Positions 1-6,714 of a DNA stretch of 13,742 nucleotides are shown in pieces (positions within the stretch are counted from its first letter, which is position 1; the number at the start of each line of letters is the position of its first letter). Source of the stretch: Ruminococcus flavefaciens (GTDB taxonomy: Bacteria; Bacillota; Clostridia; Oscillospirales; Ruminococcaceae); contig CADBQF010000121.1 in assembly GCA_902796705.1 (NCBI GenBank), positions 1-13,742 of the forward strand. Direction: 5' to 3'. The position numbers and the translations under genes are program-made. Below the pieces are notes generated by a model that was not told the origin of the DNA, made no database searches, and saw only the letters and a program-made list of their open reading frames with translations.

Positions 1-2138
1 ATGCCCATATTGGCTGTGAACTGCCTGAGAAAATACTTGTTGTCGATATATCCGCATTTTTCGGAAACGTCGGTCATATTGAGCGTCGTTGTGGAAAGGT
101 AGTATTTTGCTTTCTGTATCCTTGCAGCGATGCAGTCCTGATGAAAACTTATACCGAAGCATTTCTTGTAAATGGAACGGAAGCTGTTGAGATTGCCTGA
201 CTTTATCTTTCCGAGGTCGTCCTGATCGAAAGTCTTTTCCGGGTAAGTGTAGATATATGTCCTGATATCAGCCATATCGCTGTAATGGAGACTTGTACGG
301 CGTTCGTTTATTACGGCGACTTTTTCGTCGTTTGAGTCGGTGCATATCTTCACAAGATTGCTGAACGGCTCGCCGTCGCATCTCACAGCGGAGCAAACGA
401 AAGAATCGACACCGAACACATCGATATACTTTTTCTGGCGGATAAGCATTGCTTCGAGCGTGCCGGAAAGGATCTCCGGATCGGCATCGCTGCGGACGAG
501 GCAGGCGAATTCATTTTCCGAGATATGAGCGGCTGCATCGTGAGTACCGCAGAAAAGTTCCAGTGCATGAGCGGCAGCGAGTACAGCTTCGATCCGTTTT
601 TCTGCGGCAGAATCGATGATCGCACCGTCTGAAAGGCTCGTCCTTAAAAGAATGAAGCAGAGCTTGTTGTTATCTTCTGACTTGGAGGAATACACTCTTT
701 CGATGCCTTTATAATTGTACATACCGGTGAGCGTATCACGGTATTCTGAAAGATTCTGGCAGCTTGTGAGGTACTGGATATCATTTTTCATTCTGAGGAA
801 TTCCAGACCGTTTGTGACGGATTTGAGCCAATGGCGGAAAACGTCATCATATCCGTCGGGAGTGTCATATTTAAGTACGATATGACCGAGTTTGCGTTCG
901 CTGACGAACATCGGCGTGAAATAGTACACCGACGGTGTATTGCTGCTGCTGAAAAGTGTTTCGAGATCGAAACGGTTTATCTCGAACGGCGATGTATCGA
1001 GCCACGGAAGTATAGTTCTGCATGACATCGTTTCGGAAGTTTCCTGACTTACATCATACCAGTTTGAGTAAAGGCACAGAAAAACATTCTGGACATATCG
1101 TATGAGCCATTGATGATCTCCGATTATGCCGATGAATTCTTCGAGACTGCGGCTGTTAGTGAGTCTCTGCTCCATAGTGCTGTAAAGATTCCAGTGTTCG
1201 TAATCTTTCATTTCGGCAGTTTTCTTTATCTCGTACCGGTGGAACTTCTCGTCATGTCCGCATGGGCATGAATCTCCGAGAATGAGTTTGCCGGCAGGCG
1301 GTTCGTACTCTTTCAGAGGCTTGCCTTCGATAAGGCACTGTAGCTGCTGGAACGAGAGATTGCCTATGCCACGCCTGTTACGCTTGAAAGTAGTCAGCAG
1401 CGGAGCATACATAAGTCTTCTGTCGGAGTATTCGTACCCGACAACAGCGACTTTTTCCGGTATTTTGATATCGACATCAGCGAGCGAATCTATAAGCGTG
1501 TAAGCCATACAGTCATTGGCACACACGATAGCTTCCGGCAGGGGATACATACCGCTTATGTACTTGGCGGCAGTCTCACGTCCGGAAGTCAGCCAGAAAT
1601 CACCGTAATGCACTTTGTTCATATCAGGTTCGATGCCGTGAGCTTCGAGAGCGTCGAGATAGCCTTTTACACGTTCCTGTGAGATTTCGTTGTCCTCAAA
1701 TCCGGCGAGCATATCGATGTTGGTGTATCCGTGCTTTTCGATGAGATGAGAAGTGAGGACTTTCATATCATAACGGTCACTTGAATTCACGCTGATATAG
1801 TCCTGATCCTCAAATTCTTCAGTGACACAGCCTGCAATGACGACGGGAACAGAGAGCTTCTTCACGAGATCGGCAGCATATTTTCTCTGACCGATATTAA
1901 CGAAAGATTCAGCCATTATGATAAGTCCTTTCAACTGATCAGACATGGCAAGGTCGAATATATGTCTCTCGCTGTCGAGGTTATTATCATCATACAGGTA
2001 ATTATAAACATTTGAAAAAACGGCAGTATCATATCCGGCAGCCATAGCTGATTCAGCAACACCGCAGATAACTTGTTTCTGATCGTAGTTATTGGCGACG
2101 GCAGTAATGATACCTATGATCGGCCTGCGATCGTTCAT
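1..2138 (-). CDS. LacI-type sensor / degenerate GGDEF / AraC-family transcriptional regulator (3' end cut off)
   Basis: The frame is open from an ATG at 2138 down to base 1, about 712 residues, so the gene leaves the window. The chosen ATG lies about 7 nt after an AAAGGGGG ribosome binding site; an in-frame ATG at 2144 is too close to it. Residues about 5-300 read as a LacI/periplasmic-binding-like ligand domain (starting RRPIIGIITAV), but there is no LacI headpiece in front. Residues about 310-460 look GAF-like. LTGMYNYKG near residue 471 starts a GGDEF-like domain whose signature is SENEF instead of GGDEF, so it is probably not a cyclase. The last ~90 residues resemble an AraC/XylS DNA-binding domain (second helix-turn-helix VSEKCGYIDNKYFLRQF); only some 10-20 residues seem to be missing. 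It is probably a cytoplasmic sugar-responsive regulator. The divergent dockerin-esterase is a plausible target, by inference from position. Confidence 0.85.
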   Translation of the reverse strand, partial: MNDRRPIIGIITAVANNYDQKQVICGVAESAMAAGYDTAVFSNVYNYLYDDNNLDSERHIFDLAMSDQLKGLIIMAESFVNIGQRKYAADLVKKLSVPVVIAGCVTEEFEDQDYISVNSSDRYDMKVLTSHLIEKHGYTNIDMLAGFEDNEISQERVKGYLDALEAHGIEPDMNKVHYGDFWLTSGRETAAKYISGMYPLPEAIVCANDCMAYTLIDSLADVDIKIPEKVAVVGYEYSDRRLMYAPLLTTFKRNRRGIGNLSFQQLQCLIEGKPLKEYEPPAGKLILGDSCPCGHDEKFHRYEIKKTAEMKDYEHWNLYSTMEQRLTNSRSLEEFIGIIGDHQWLIRYVQNVFLCLYSNWYDVSQETSETMSCRTILPWLDTSPFEINRFDLETLFSSSNTPSVYYFTPMFVSERKLGHIVLKYDTPDGYDDVFRHWLKSVTNGLEFLRMKNDIQYLTSCQNLSEYRDTLTGMYNYKGIERVYSSKSEDNNKLCFILLRTSLSDGAIIDSAAEKRIEAVLAAAHALELFCGTHDAAAHISENEFACLVRSDADPEILSGTLEAMLIRQKKYIDVFGVDSFVCSAVRCDGEPFSNLVKICTDSNDEKVAVINERRTSLHYSDMADIRTYIYTYPEKTFDQDDLGKIKSGNLNSFRSIYKKCFGISFHQDCIAARIQKAKYYLSTTTLNMTDVSEKCGYIDNKYFLRQFTANMG

Positions 2139-2176
2139 TACCATTCCCCCTTTAATTGTTAATATCCCTTATAAAT

Positions 2177-2205
2177 AGTATAAACCAAAATTTGTTATTA
2201 GTCAA
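2177..2205 (-). promoter_or_regulatory. sigma-A-type promoter of the AraC/LacI-type regulator
   Basis: On the minus strand, TTGACT (2205-2200) and TATACT (2182-2177) are separated by exactly 17 bp. Transcription would start near 2170, leaving a leader of about 30 nt before the ATG at 2138. Confidence 0.7.
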
Positions 2206-2244
2206 TGAAAAAATAGTATTTTGTCCACGTTTTTTTCAGAAAAT

Positions 2245-2297
2245 GCACTTTGTGAAATTATGAGGTGTGAATTAGCTAAAACAAATTCACAAAATGC
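2245..2297. repeat. imperfect inverted repeat, candidate operator
   Basis: GCACTTTGTGAA (2245-2256) and TTCACAAAATGC (2286-2297) are reverse complements over 12 positions with one mismatch, 29 bp apart. The spacer carries another TGTGAATT half-site (2266-2273). The arms lie 40-90 bp upstream of the regulator's minus-strand promoter. Arms this far apart suit a dimeric or looping regulator better than a terminator, since no T-run follows. Related GCATTTT motifs occur at 2409, 2429 and 2714. The function is inferred. Confidence 0.4.
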
Positions 2298-2408
2298 CTT
2301 ACTGAAAGTAAAATAATAATCGACCGCAGTTACATGGGAAAATCTCCTCAAAAAATATGGTAATCTGATAAAACAAATTATTTTCGTGTTATTAATTAGA
2401 TTTTTTCT

Positions 2409-2442
2409 GCATTTTATCCACTCAAAATACATTTTATGAGTT
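2409..2442 (+). repeat. direct copies of the GCATTTTAT motif upstream of the RNA promoter
   Basis: GCATTTTATCCACT (2409-2422) and ACATTTTATGAGTT (2429-2442) are close copies 20 bp apart, about two helical turns. They sit directly upstream of, and touch, the -35 box at 2441. A third copy, GCATTTTATTCACT, is at 2714-2727. The position suits activator sites; the cognate regulator is unknown, though the adjacent AraC-type protein is the natural candidate. Confidence 0.35.
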
Positions 2443-2469
2443 GAAATTGAACAATATGTATTGTATAAT
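2441..2469 (+). promoter_or_regulatory. strong sigma-A-type promoter of the putative non-coding RNA
   Basis: TTGAAA (2441-2446) and TATAAT (2464-2469) are separated by exactly 17 bp. The start should fall near 2476-2479, just before a hairpin-rich stretch that ends in a strong terminator at 2631-2675. Confidence 0.7.
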
Positions 2470-2475
2470 ATATTT

Positions 2476-2675
2476 GTAATAAAAACCTCTCAGTTTTTAT
2501 GATCCCGGCATCGTAGAGATATGGTGCTGAGTATCACCCTCTCCGGGTAACAATACAGCAGTTCGCTGCATCTGCACAATAGCAGTGGCCGCTGTAGCAT
2601 TCCGAAATGTCATTGTAAGGGACAAATCAGAAACGAAGCAGCCGTATCAAATGATACGGCTGTTTCGTTTTATAC
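2476..2675 (+). ncRNA. putative structured non-coding RNA or regulatory leader, family not recognised
   Basis: About 200 nt bracketed by its own promoter and a strong terminator, with no credible reading frame. Visible hairpins: 2479-2486 with 2493-2500 (8 bp, 6-nt loop); a bulged stem pairing CCCGG 2504-2508 with CCGGG 2543-2547, AGAG 2515-2518 with CTCT 2539-2542 and GGTG 2523-2526 with CACC 2535-2538; GCAG-TTCG-CTGC at 2558-2569; and 2582-2586 with 2591-2595 around a GGCC loop. An alternative fold pairs TACAGC 2554-2559 with GCTGTA 2591-2596 around CTGC 2566-2569 / GCAG 2582-2585, excluding the last two hairpins. This would suit a small regulatory RNA, or a leader read into the esterase gene 170 bp downstream when termination fails. 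I could not match it to 6S RNA, SRP RNA, T-box or a known riboswitch. The transcription unit is well supported; its identity is not. Confidence 0.55.
2631..2675 (+). terminator. strong intrinsic terminator of the putative RNA
   Basis: An 18-bp stem (2631-2648 with 2653-2670, one G-U pair) closes a four-base AAAT loop and runs into a GTTTTAT tail. The A-rich 5' side means it could also terminate transcription from the other strand. Confidence 0.85.
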
Positions 2676-2835
2676 AGGAGAAAAGATTCGTATGCAAAAA
2701 ATCCACTGAATCTGCATTTTATTCACTGACATTCTGCACAAATATTTATATAATTTAAATAGTGGATATTATGATTGGAGAAGCTGCATAGGTTTTATAG
2801 TAAACATATTATAATGTAACACAGATTTATGGAGG
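2676..2835 (+). promoter_or_regulatory. esterase upstream region with a weak candidate promoter
   Basis: This AT-rich stretch lies between the RNA terminator and the esterase. It contains the third GCATTTTAT copy (2714-2727) and a TATAAT at 2810-2815. No good -35 box lies 17 bp upstream (CATAGG at 2787-2792), so a promoter here would probably need an activator. The leader from this -10 would be only about 20-25 nt. Confidence 0.4.
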
Positions 2836-2844
2836 GTGAAAAAT

Positions 2845-4104
2845 ATGGATCTGAAGAAACCTGTAGCTATTCTCGCAGCGGCATTGTGCTGTCCTCTGAT
2901 AGCACTGTCTAACAACAACTGTATGACATCTGATGCAATGGGATTTCCGGGCGGCTGGAACCCGTGGGGAAACGATCCTTTCCCGTTTCAGGAACAGCCT
3001 GCGGCAGTAGTCCTCGGCGATCTCAACAGTGACGGAAGTGTAGATGTATTTGACACGATCCTCGCAAGAAAGGCATCGATAGACGTTTTTCAGGGAGTTG
3101 CCTTTTCCGATCAGAATGTTTTCAAAGCGGCTGACGTGAATGAGGACGGACAGTACAACGTTGCTGATCTCGTGCAGATATGTGAATTCGTTCAGGGAAA
3201 GAGAACTTCCTTCACGAAGAGCAGCGGCGGCAATAATGATGAACCAAATAATGACGATCCCACAGGAGGCTACATGGACAAGGTACGCAGCACTCTTACT
3301 GCTGATGTTCCGGCTGATGTCACTTCTAAGCAGGGAAATGTCGATTACGGCAGAGTGGAATCAAAGACTTACTATTCTGATTTTGCAGGCAAGACAAAGA
3401 GTGTGAATGTCCTGCTCCCGGCAGGATATGACGGCACGAAGCAGTACCCGGTACTTTATATACTGCACGGTATATTCGGCAATGAGAACTCTATGCTCGA
3501 CCAGAGCATGGCTGTTCAGGCTATTGCCGGAAATCTCGCTGCAAAGGGCGAGGCCGAGCAGATGATAATAGTCTTCCCGTCGATGTTTACCAGCAAGACT
3601 AAAAACGGCTGTGACGGATTCTCGCCTGACAATATGGAAGCATATGATAATTTCCTTTATGATATCGCAGACAGCCTTATGCCGTTCATCGAATCGAACT
3701 ACTCTGTAAAGAAAGGCAGAGAGAACACAGCAATAACAGGATTTTCAATGGGAGGCAGAGAAGCTCTCTATATCGGACTGATGAGGTCTGACCTTTTCGG
3801 TTATATAGGTTCAGCCTGTGCAGCTCCCGGAATAGTTGCGACAGTTGATAACTTCGCAACACACGTAGGCTGTCTCCAGGAGAGCGAAGTTAAATTCAAG
3901 GACGGAAATCCGCTCCCTGAACTCTTCCTCATCTCAGCAGCAAGGTTTGACGGAACAGTCGGAGAATATCCGTTGAGCTACCATAATATGCTCACTGCCA
4001 ACGGAGTCGAGCATTTGTGGCAGGTCATCGAAAACGGTGACCACGGCGGCAATACCGTAAGACCTCATCTGTACAATTTCCTGAAGAACATCTTCAAGAA
4101 TTAA
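2845..4104 (+). CDS. secreted dockerin-containing esterase (CE1/esterase-D-like), cellulosomal
   Basis: The chosen ATG (2845) follows GGAGG at 2831-2835 by 9 nt; an in-frame GTG at 2836 overlaps the binding site and is unlikely. The product is about 419 residues. Residues 1-22 form a short signal peptide (lysines, then a hydrophobic run ending LIALS). Residues about 57-120 are a type I dockerin with two calcium-loop repeats, starting GDLNSDGS (58) and ADVNEDGQ (96), which would dock the enzyme to a cohesin on a scaffoldin. A Gly/Asn/Asp linker leads to an alpha/beta-hydrolase domain of the putative-esterase family. Its elements are an oxyanion-type YILHGIFG, the nucleophile Ser301 in GFSMGG, probable Asp369 and His400 in NGDHGG. 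Relatives include feruloyl and acetyl-xylan esterases of plant cell wall breakdown; the exact ester cleaved cannot be read from sequence. The dockerin is N-terminal, between signal peptide and catalytic domain. Confidence 0.9.
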   Translation: MDLKKPVAILAAALCCPLIALSNNNCMTSDAMGFPGGWNPWGNDPFPFQEQPAAVVLGDLNSDGSVDVFDTILARKASIDVFQGVAFSDQNVFKAADVNEDGQYNVADLVQICEFVQGKRTSFTKSSGGNNDEPNNDDPTGGYMDKVRSTLTADVPADVTSKQGNVDYGRVESKTYYSDFAGKTKSVNVLLPAGYDGTKQYPVLYILHGIFGNENSMLDQSMAVQAIAGNLAAKGEAEQMIIVFPSMFTSKTKNGCDGFSPDNMEAYDNFLYDIADSLMPFIESNYSVKKGRENTAITGFSMGGREALYIGLMRSDLFGYIGSACAAPGIVATVDNFATHVGCLQESEVKFKDGNPLPELFLISAARFDGTVGEYPLSYHNMLTANGVEHLWQVIENGDHGGNTVRPHLYNFLKNIFKN

Positions 4105-4150
4105 AGTTCGCATTTATTCTCATAAACAACCGCTATTGATCTGATCTTAC

Positions 4151-4190
4151 ACCGCAGATCCTCGTTTACAGGGGATCCTGCGGTTTTTTT
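4151..4190 (+). terminator. intrinsic terminator of the esterase gene
   Basis: ACCGCAG pairs with CTGCGGT, extended by ATCC/GGAT across one bulged C, followed by seven T. It closes the esterase unit and immediately precedes the next promoter. Confidence 0.9.
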
Positions 4191-4191
4191 G

Positions 4192-4220
4192 TTGACAATG
4201 GCCCGTTTCGGCTGTATAAT
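4192..4220 (+). promoter_or_regulatory. exact-consensus sigma-A promoter
   Basis: TTGACA (4192-4197) and TATAAT (4215-4220) are spaced by exactly 17 bp. It directly follows the esterase terminator and drives the small cysteine-motif gene and the lipoprotein gene, with a leader of about 25 nt. Confidence 0.9.
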
Positions 4221-4250
4221 AATATCAGTACTTTTAAAAGAGGTGAACTT

Positions 4251-4598
4251 ATGCACTTTTTATGCAAGTGCGGATTCCGGCTGCACGACAGTTCTGATAA
4301 GATCTATTACAAAGGCAGAGTTATCGCAGATCAGGACTGGAACAAGTTCTGGGAGTATATAGAAAAGCTTGAAAAACCGCATGGCGGCAATACACGAGAG
4401 ATATATAACAGTATCTATGATCTGTTCGGCATGAATATGTATCAATGCCCCTCATGCGGAAGGCTTTTTATAGAAGATCCGGAAAACAGATCATCGCTTA
4501 TCAGGTTCACTCCTTGTCTGGAAGGAGAACCGGAACCGGATATAAACAAAAGACTGCTTTCGTCTTATCATAAAGATAAGACGGACGGCAATGAATAA
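4251..4598 (+). CDS. small hypothetical protein with paired cysteine (zinc-ribbon-like) motifs
   Basis: 115 residues, with AGAGGTG about 6 nt before the ATG. I do not recognise the family. Two cysteine knuckles are visible: CKCG at residues 5-8 and CPSCG at 66-70. Together they could form a zinc ribbon bringing the two ends of the domain together. The middle is rich in aromatic and charged residues (DWNKFWEYIEKLEK), and the C-terminal tail is polar. There is no signal peptide or membrane segment, so it should be cytoplasmic. It is the first gene of a two-gene unit; the lipoprotein start follows 32 bp later. A similar CxCG...CPxCG arrangement is common in short Firmicute proteins of unknown role. 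Confidence 0.75.
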   Translation: MHFLCKCGFRLHDSSDKIYYKGRVIADQDWNKFWEYIEKLEKPHGGNTREIYNSIYDLFGMNMYQCPSCGRLFIEDPENRSSLIRFTPCLEGEPEPDINKRLLSSYHKDKTDGNE

Positions 4599-4630
4599 TA
4601 AAATACGTATTATAATAAGGAGATCATAAT

Positions 4631-5488
4631 ATGAAAAAATTCAGGTTATTATCCGCCGCTGCCGCTGTGCTTACTGCTGTCTGCCTGACCTCGTGCGGAC
4701 ATGATGATGAGGGCAGCGAAGCATTGCTCTCTTCTTCGGCAGAAGAACAGCAGACATCAACACAGACAGAGGAAACTTCTGCTGATACGACAGAAGCAGA
4801 GACAGCTTCTCTTCCGGAATCTACAGAGGAAATTCAGGAAGAAACTGAAACAGAAACAACTTCCGAAGAAAAAGGTCAGGGCGTAAACGGCAGCTATGAA
4901 GATGTCCATACGATAGCCCCCGGACTCTGGCTGGCAACAAGCGATTTTTACATTGACGGTATAAATCTTCGTCAGCAGTTCTTCTATGAGGTAAATGCCG
5001 ACGGCACCGGTGTCATGGCTGTCCAGAGTACAGGTGAAAGGGAAGAAGTCACATACACGTTCACAGATACAGAGGCAACAGTCGAGGTCGTTGCCCCTAT
5101 GTACGGTGATGAAAAAGCAGGCTTTTCCGGAACGCCGAATTATATCAATGCTGATACGGCAGAGGTAGTGTATTCCGACGGCAGTTCAACTCTGTGGCGG
5201 TATTTCAGCGACCAGAAGCTTGATGACATACATTTTTTCAGCAATTCAGAACTTTCTGATCTTGCTGAAAGTTTCTACAATTCCACAGACGGCAGGGAAT
5301 GTCAGAGCATCAGGGTATATATCGGAGAAGATGACATGATAATCCTTGAATTGTTTGAAGCACCTGAACCCGGTGAAGTCGGGGACGAGAATTACCTCGA
5401 TACGTACAGGATCGACCGATTCACAGGAAAGGGAACTGACAAGAACGGCGAAGAAGTCGATCTTGTCGCTTCTATGAGCCAGTGGTGA
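4631..5488 (+). CDS. putative lipoprotein with acidic Thr/Glu-rich linker, function unknown
   Basis: 285 residues, starting 8 nt after an AAGGAG site. The N-terminus is a lipoprotein signal: KK, a hydrophobic Ala/Leu stretch, then the lipobox LTSC with Cys22 as the likely lipidated residue, so the protein should be anchored to the outer face of the membrane. Residues about 30-85 form a low-complexity Ser/Thr/Glu/Gln-rich spacer, probably crossing the cell wall. Residues about 90-285 form one folded, beta-rich-looking domain (LWLATSDFYIDG, YTFTDTEATVEVV) rich in Asp/Glu and lacking visible catalytic motifs. I do not recognise the family. It shares an exact-consensus promoter with the small cysteine-motif gene and ends at a terminator. 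Confidence 0.8.
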   Translation: MKKFRLLSAAAAVLTAVCLTSCGHDDEGSEALLSSSAEEQQTSTQTEETSADTTEAETASLPESTEEIQEETETETTSEEKGQGVNGSYEDVHTIAPGLWLATSDFYIDGINLRQQFFYEVNADGTGVMAVQSTGEREEVTYTFTDTEATVEVVAPMYGDEKAGFSGTPNYINADTAEVVYSDGSSTLWRYFSDQKLDDIHFFSNSELSDLAESFYNSTDGRECQSIRVYIGEDDMIILELFEAPEPGEVGDENYLDTYRIDRFTGKGTDKNGEEVDLVASMSQW

Positions 5489-5503
5489 TATATGGGAAAT
5501 TCG

Positions 5504-5553
5504 CTCCGTGGATATGAAGCCGGTACTCGCTTTGTGTTCACGGAGTTCTTTTT
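5504..5553 (+). terminator. intrinsic terminator after the lipoprotein gene
   Basis: CTCCGTG (5504-5510) pairs with CACGGAG (5539-5545), followed by TTCTTTTT. The long loop contains an inner AAGC/GCTT pairing, giving a branched stem. Confidence 0.7.
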
Positions 5554-5564
5554 GATATGACCTA

Positions 5565-5593
5565 TGGACAAATTATCATGATTGTGGTAAAAT
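5565..5593 (+). promoter_or_regulatory. promoter of the two-component / GTPase-nuclease operon
   Basis: TGGACA (5565-5570) and TAAAAT (5588-5593) each match the sigma-A consensus in five of six positions, with a 17-bp spacer. The leader to the kinase start is about 30 nt. Confidence 0.6.
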
Positions 5594-5631
5594 TAATAAT
5601 ACGATAACTATGTTTAACCGGAAGGCCTTAT

Positions 5632-6714
5632 ATGAAAAAAGCAATTGATAAACTGATGATAATAGCAGCCGGAATAATGATGTCGTTCGGGGAGAAGGAA
5701 AGTCTTGTCATTGTGACGGCATTTCTGATGGCTGTTATAATATTTACATTCTCAGGGGGAAAAATATTCAGCAGGCTGAAATATCTGTATCTTGTGCCGT
5801 GCATATTTTTTGATCCGTTCATGTGCTTCCTTCCGCTGATCTTTTACGAATCGGTCAGTGAGAAAGTCTATACAGCATCGGCAGCATCGGCTGTTCTGTG
5901 CATCGGCAATACACTCAGCCGGTTTGATGATACATCAACGATGAATGCAGTCATATCAGTTTTAGCTGTGATACTTGCATTCAGAACTTCTTCTCTTCTT
6001 GAACTGGAGGATAAATTCAGGATAATGAGAGATTCATCAGCCGAGCTGAATATCCATATGAAAGAGAAAAACGAGCGGATAATGCTCGAACAGGATCATC
6101 AGATACACCTTGCAAAGCTTATGGAGCGAAACCGCATCGCCCGTGAGATACACGACAATGTCGGCCATATGCTTTCGAGGTCGATACTCCAGACAGCGGC
6201 TTTACAGGTGATATGTACTGATGAAAATATAAAGGATTCGCTCTCCAGCCTGAATGAGACTCTCAATACCGCCATGACTGATATCCGCAGGAGCGTCCAC
6301 GATCTTCACGATGAATCTATTGATCTGCGTGAGGCTCTGAAAGCCGCAGCAGCACCTCTCAGGGAAAAAGGCATCGATGTGACCGAAGAACTCAACTTCG
6401 GTAACGATATCCCGAATAAAGTCAAGATATCTTTTATCGGTATTGTCAAGGAGGGCGTGTCGAATATACTCCGCCACAGCAATGCAGACAAGGTGTGGCT
6501 CACGCTCAACGATTATCCGGCGTTTTATCAGCTTATCCTGAGAGATAATGGAAAATGCGGTGAGATCATGTCGTCCGGCATAGGACTGGAAAATATAAAG
6601 AGTCGTGTTCAGTCGCTCGGCGGTATCCTGAAGATAGACAGCACCGAGAAAGGTTTCAGGATATTCGTAACAGTCAGAAAGGAGATCCCTGATGAAGATA
6701 ATAGTAACAGATGA
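5632..6714 (+). CDS. membrane sensor histidine kinase, NarL/DesK class (HisKA_3)
   Basis: 360 residues; GGAAGG precedes the ATG by about 8 nt. Residues about 8-120 hold four or five hydrophobic segments with little extracellular sequence, like small intramembrane-sensing kinases. A short coiled coil (about 125-165) leads to the HisKA_3 dimerisation box RNRIAREIHDNVGHMLSR, where His174 is the predicted phosphorylation site. The C-terminal HATPase_c domain has its N box (KEGVSNILRHSNA, Asn278), G1 box (DNGKCGE, Asp305) and G2 box (GIGLEN, Gly316), so it should be active. The last 23 nt overlap the response regulator gene, which indicates translational coupling. The stimulus is unknown; kinases of this shape often sense membrane or antibiotic stress. 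Confidence 0.92.
   Translation: MKKAIDKLMIIAAGIMMSFGEKESLVIVTAFLMAVIIFTFSGGKIFSRLKYLYLVPCIFFDPFMCFLPLIFYESVSEKVYTASAASAVLCIGNTLSRFDDTSTMNAVISVLAVILAFRTSSLLELEDKFRIMRDSSAELNIHMKEKNERIMLEQDHQIHLAKLMERNRIAREIHDNVGHMLSRSILQTAALQVICTDENIKDSLSSLNETLNTAMTDIRRSVHDLHDESIDLREALKAAAAPLREKGIDVTEELNFGNDIPNKVKISFIGIVKEGVSNILRHSNADKVWLTLNDYPAFYQLILRDNGKCGEIMSSGIGLENIKSRVQSLGGILKIDSTEKGFRIFVTVRKEIPDEDNSNR

Noticed and set aside
2202..2432. 76-codon reading frame on the minus strand upstream of the regulator
   Set aside because: It lies in AT-rich intergenic sequence, has unlikely composition (Phe/Ile/Asn/Tyr rich), and its end runs into the regulator's -35 box. It also spans the repeat motifs. No homology is recognisable.
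2521..2550. Nine-codon frame ATG...TAA inside the putative RNA
   Set aside because: It has no ribosome binding site and overlaps the main bulged hairpin; its length is expected by chance.
2504..2625. Possible TPP (thi-box) riboswitch, because CTGAG is followed by ACC and CCGGGTAACAATAC
   Set aside because: The resemblance is limited to short words. The GCGTAGGGA element and the closing helix are missing, and no thiamine gene lies downstream.
2692..2709. Five-codon frame (MQKIH) behind a GGAG between RNA terminator and esterase
   Set aside because: The spacing is long (about 11 nt), and a frame this short is uninformative without conservation data. A leader peptide cannot be excluded.
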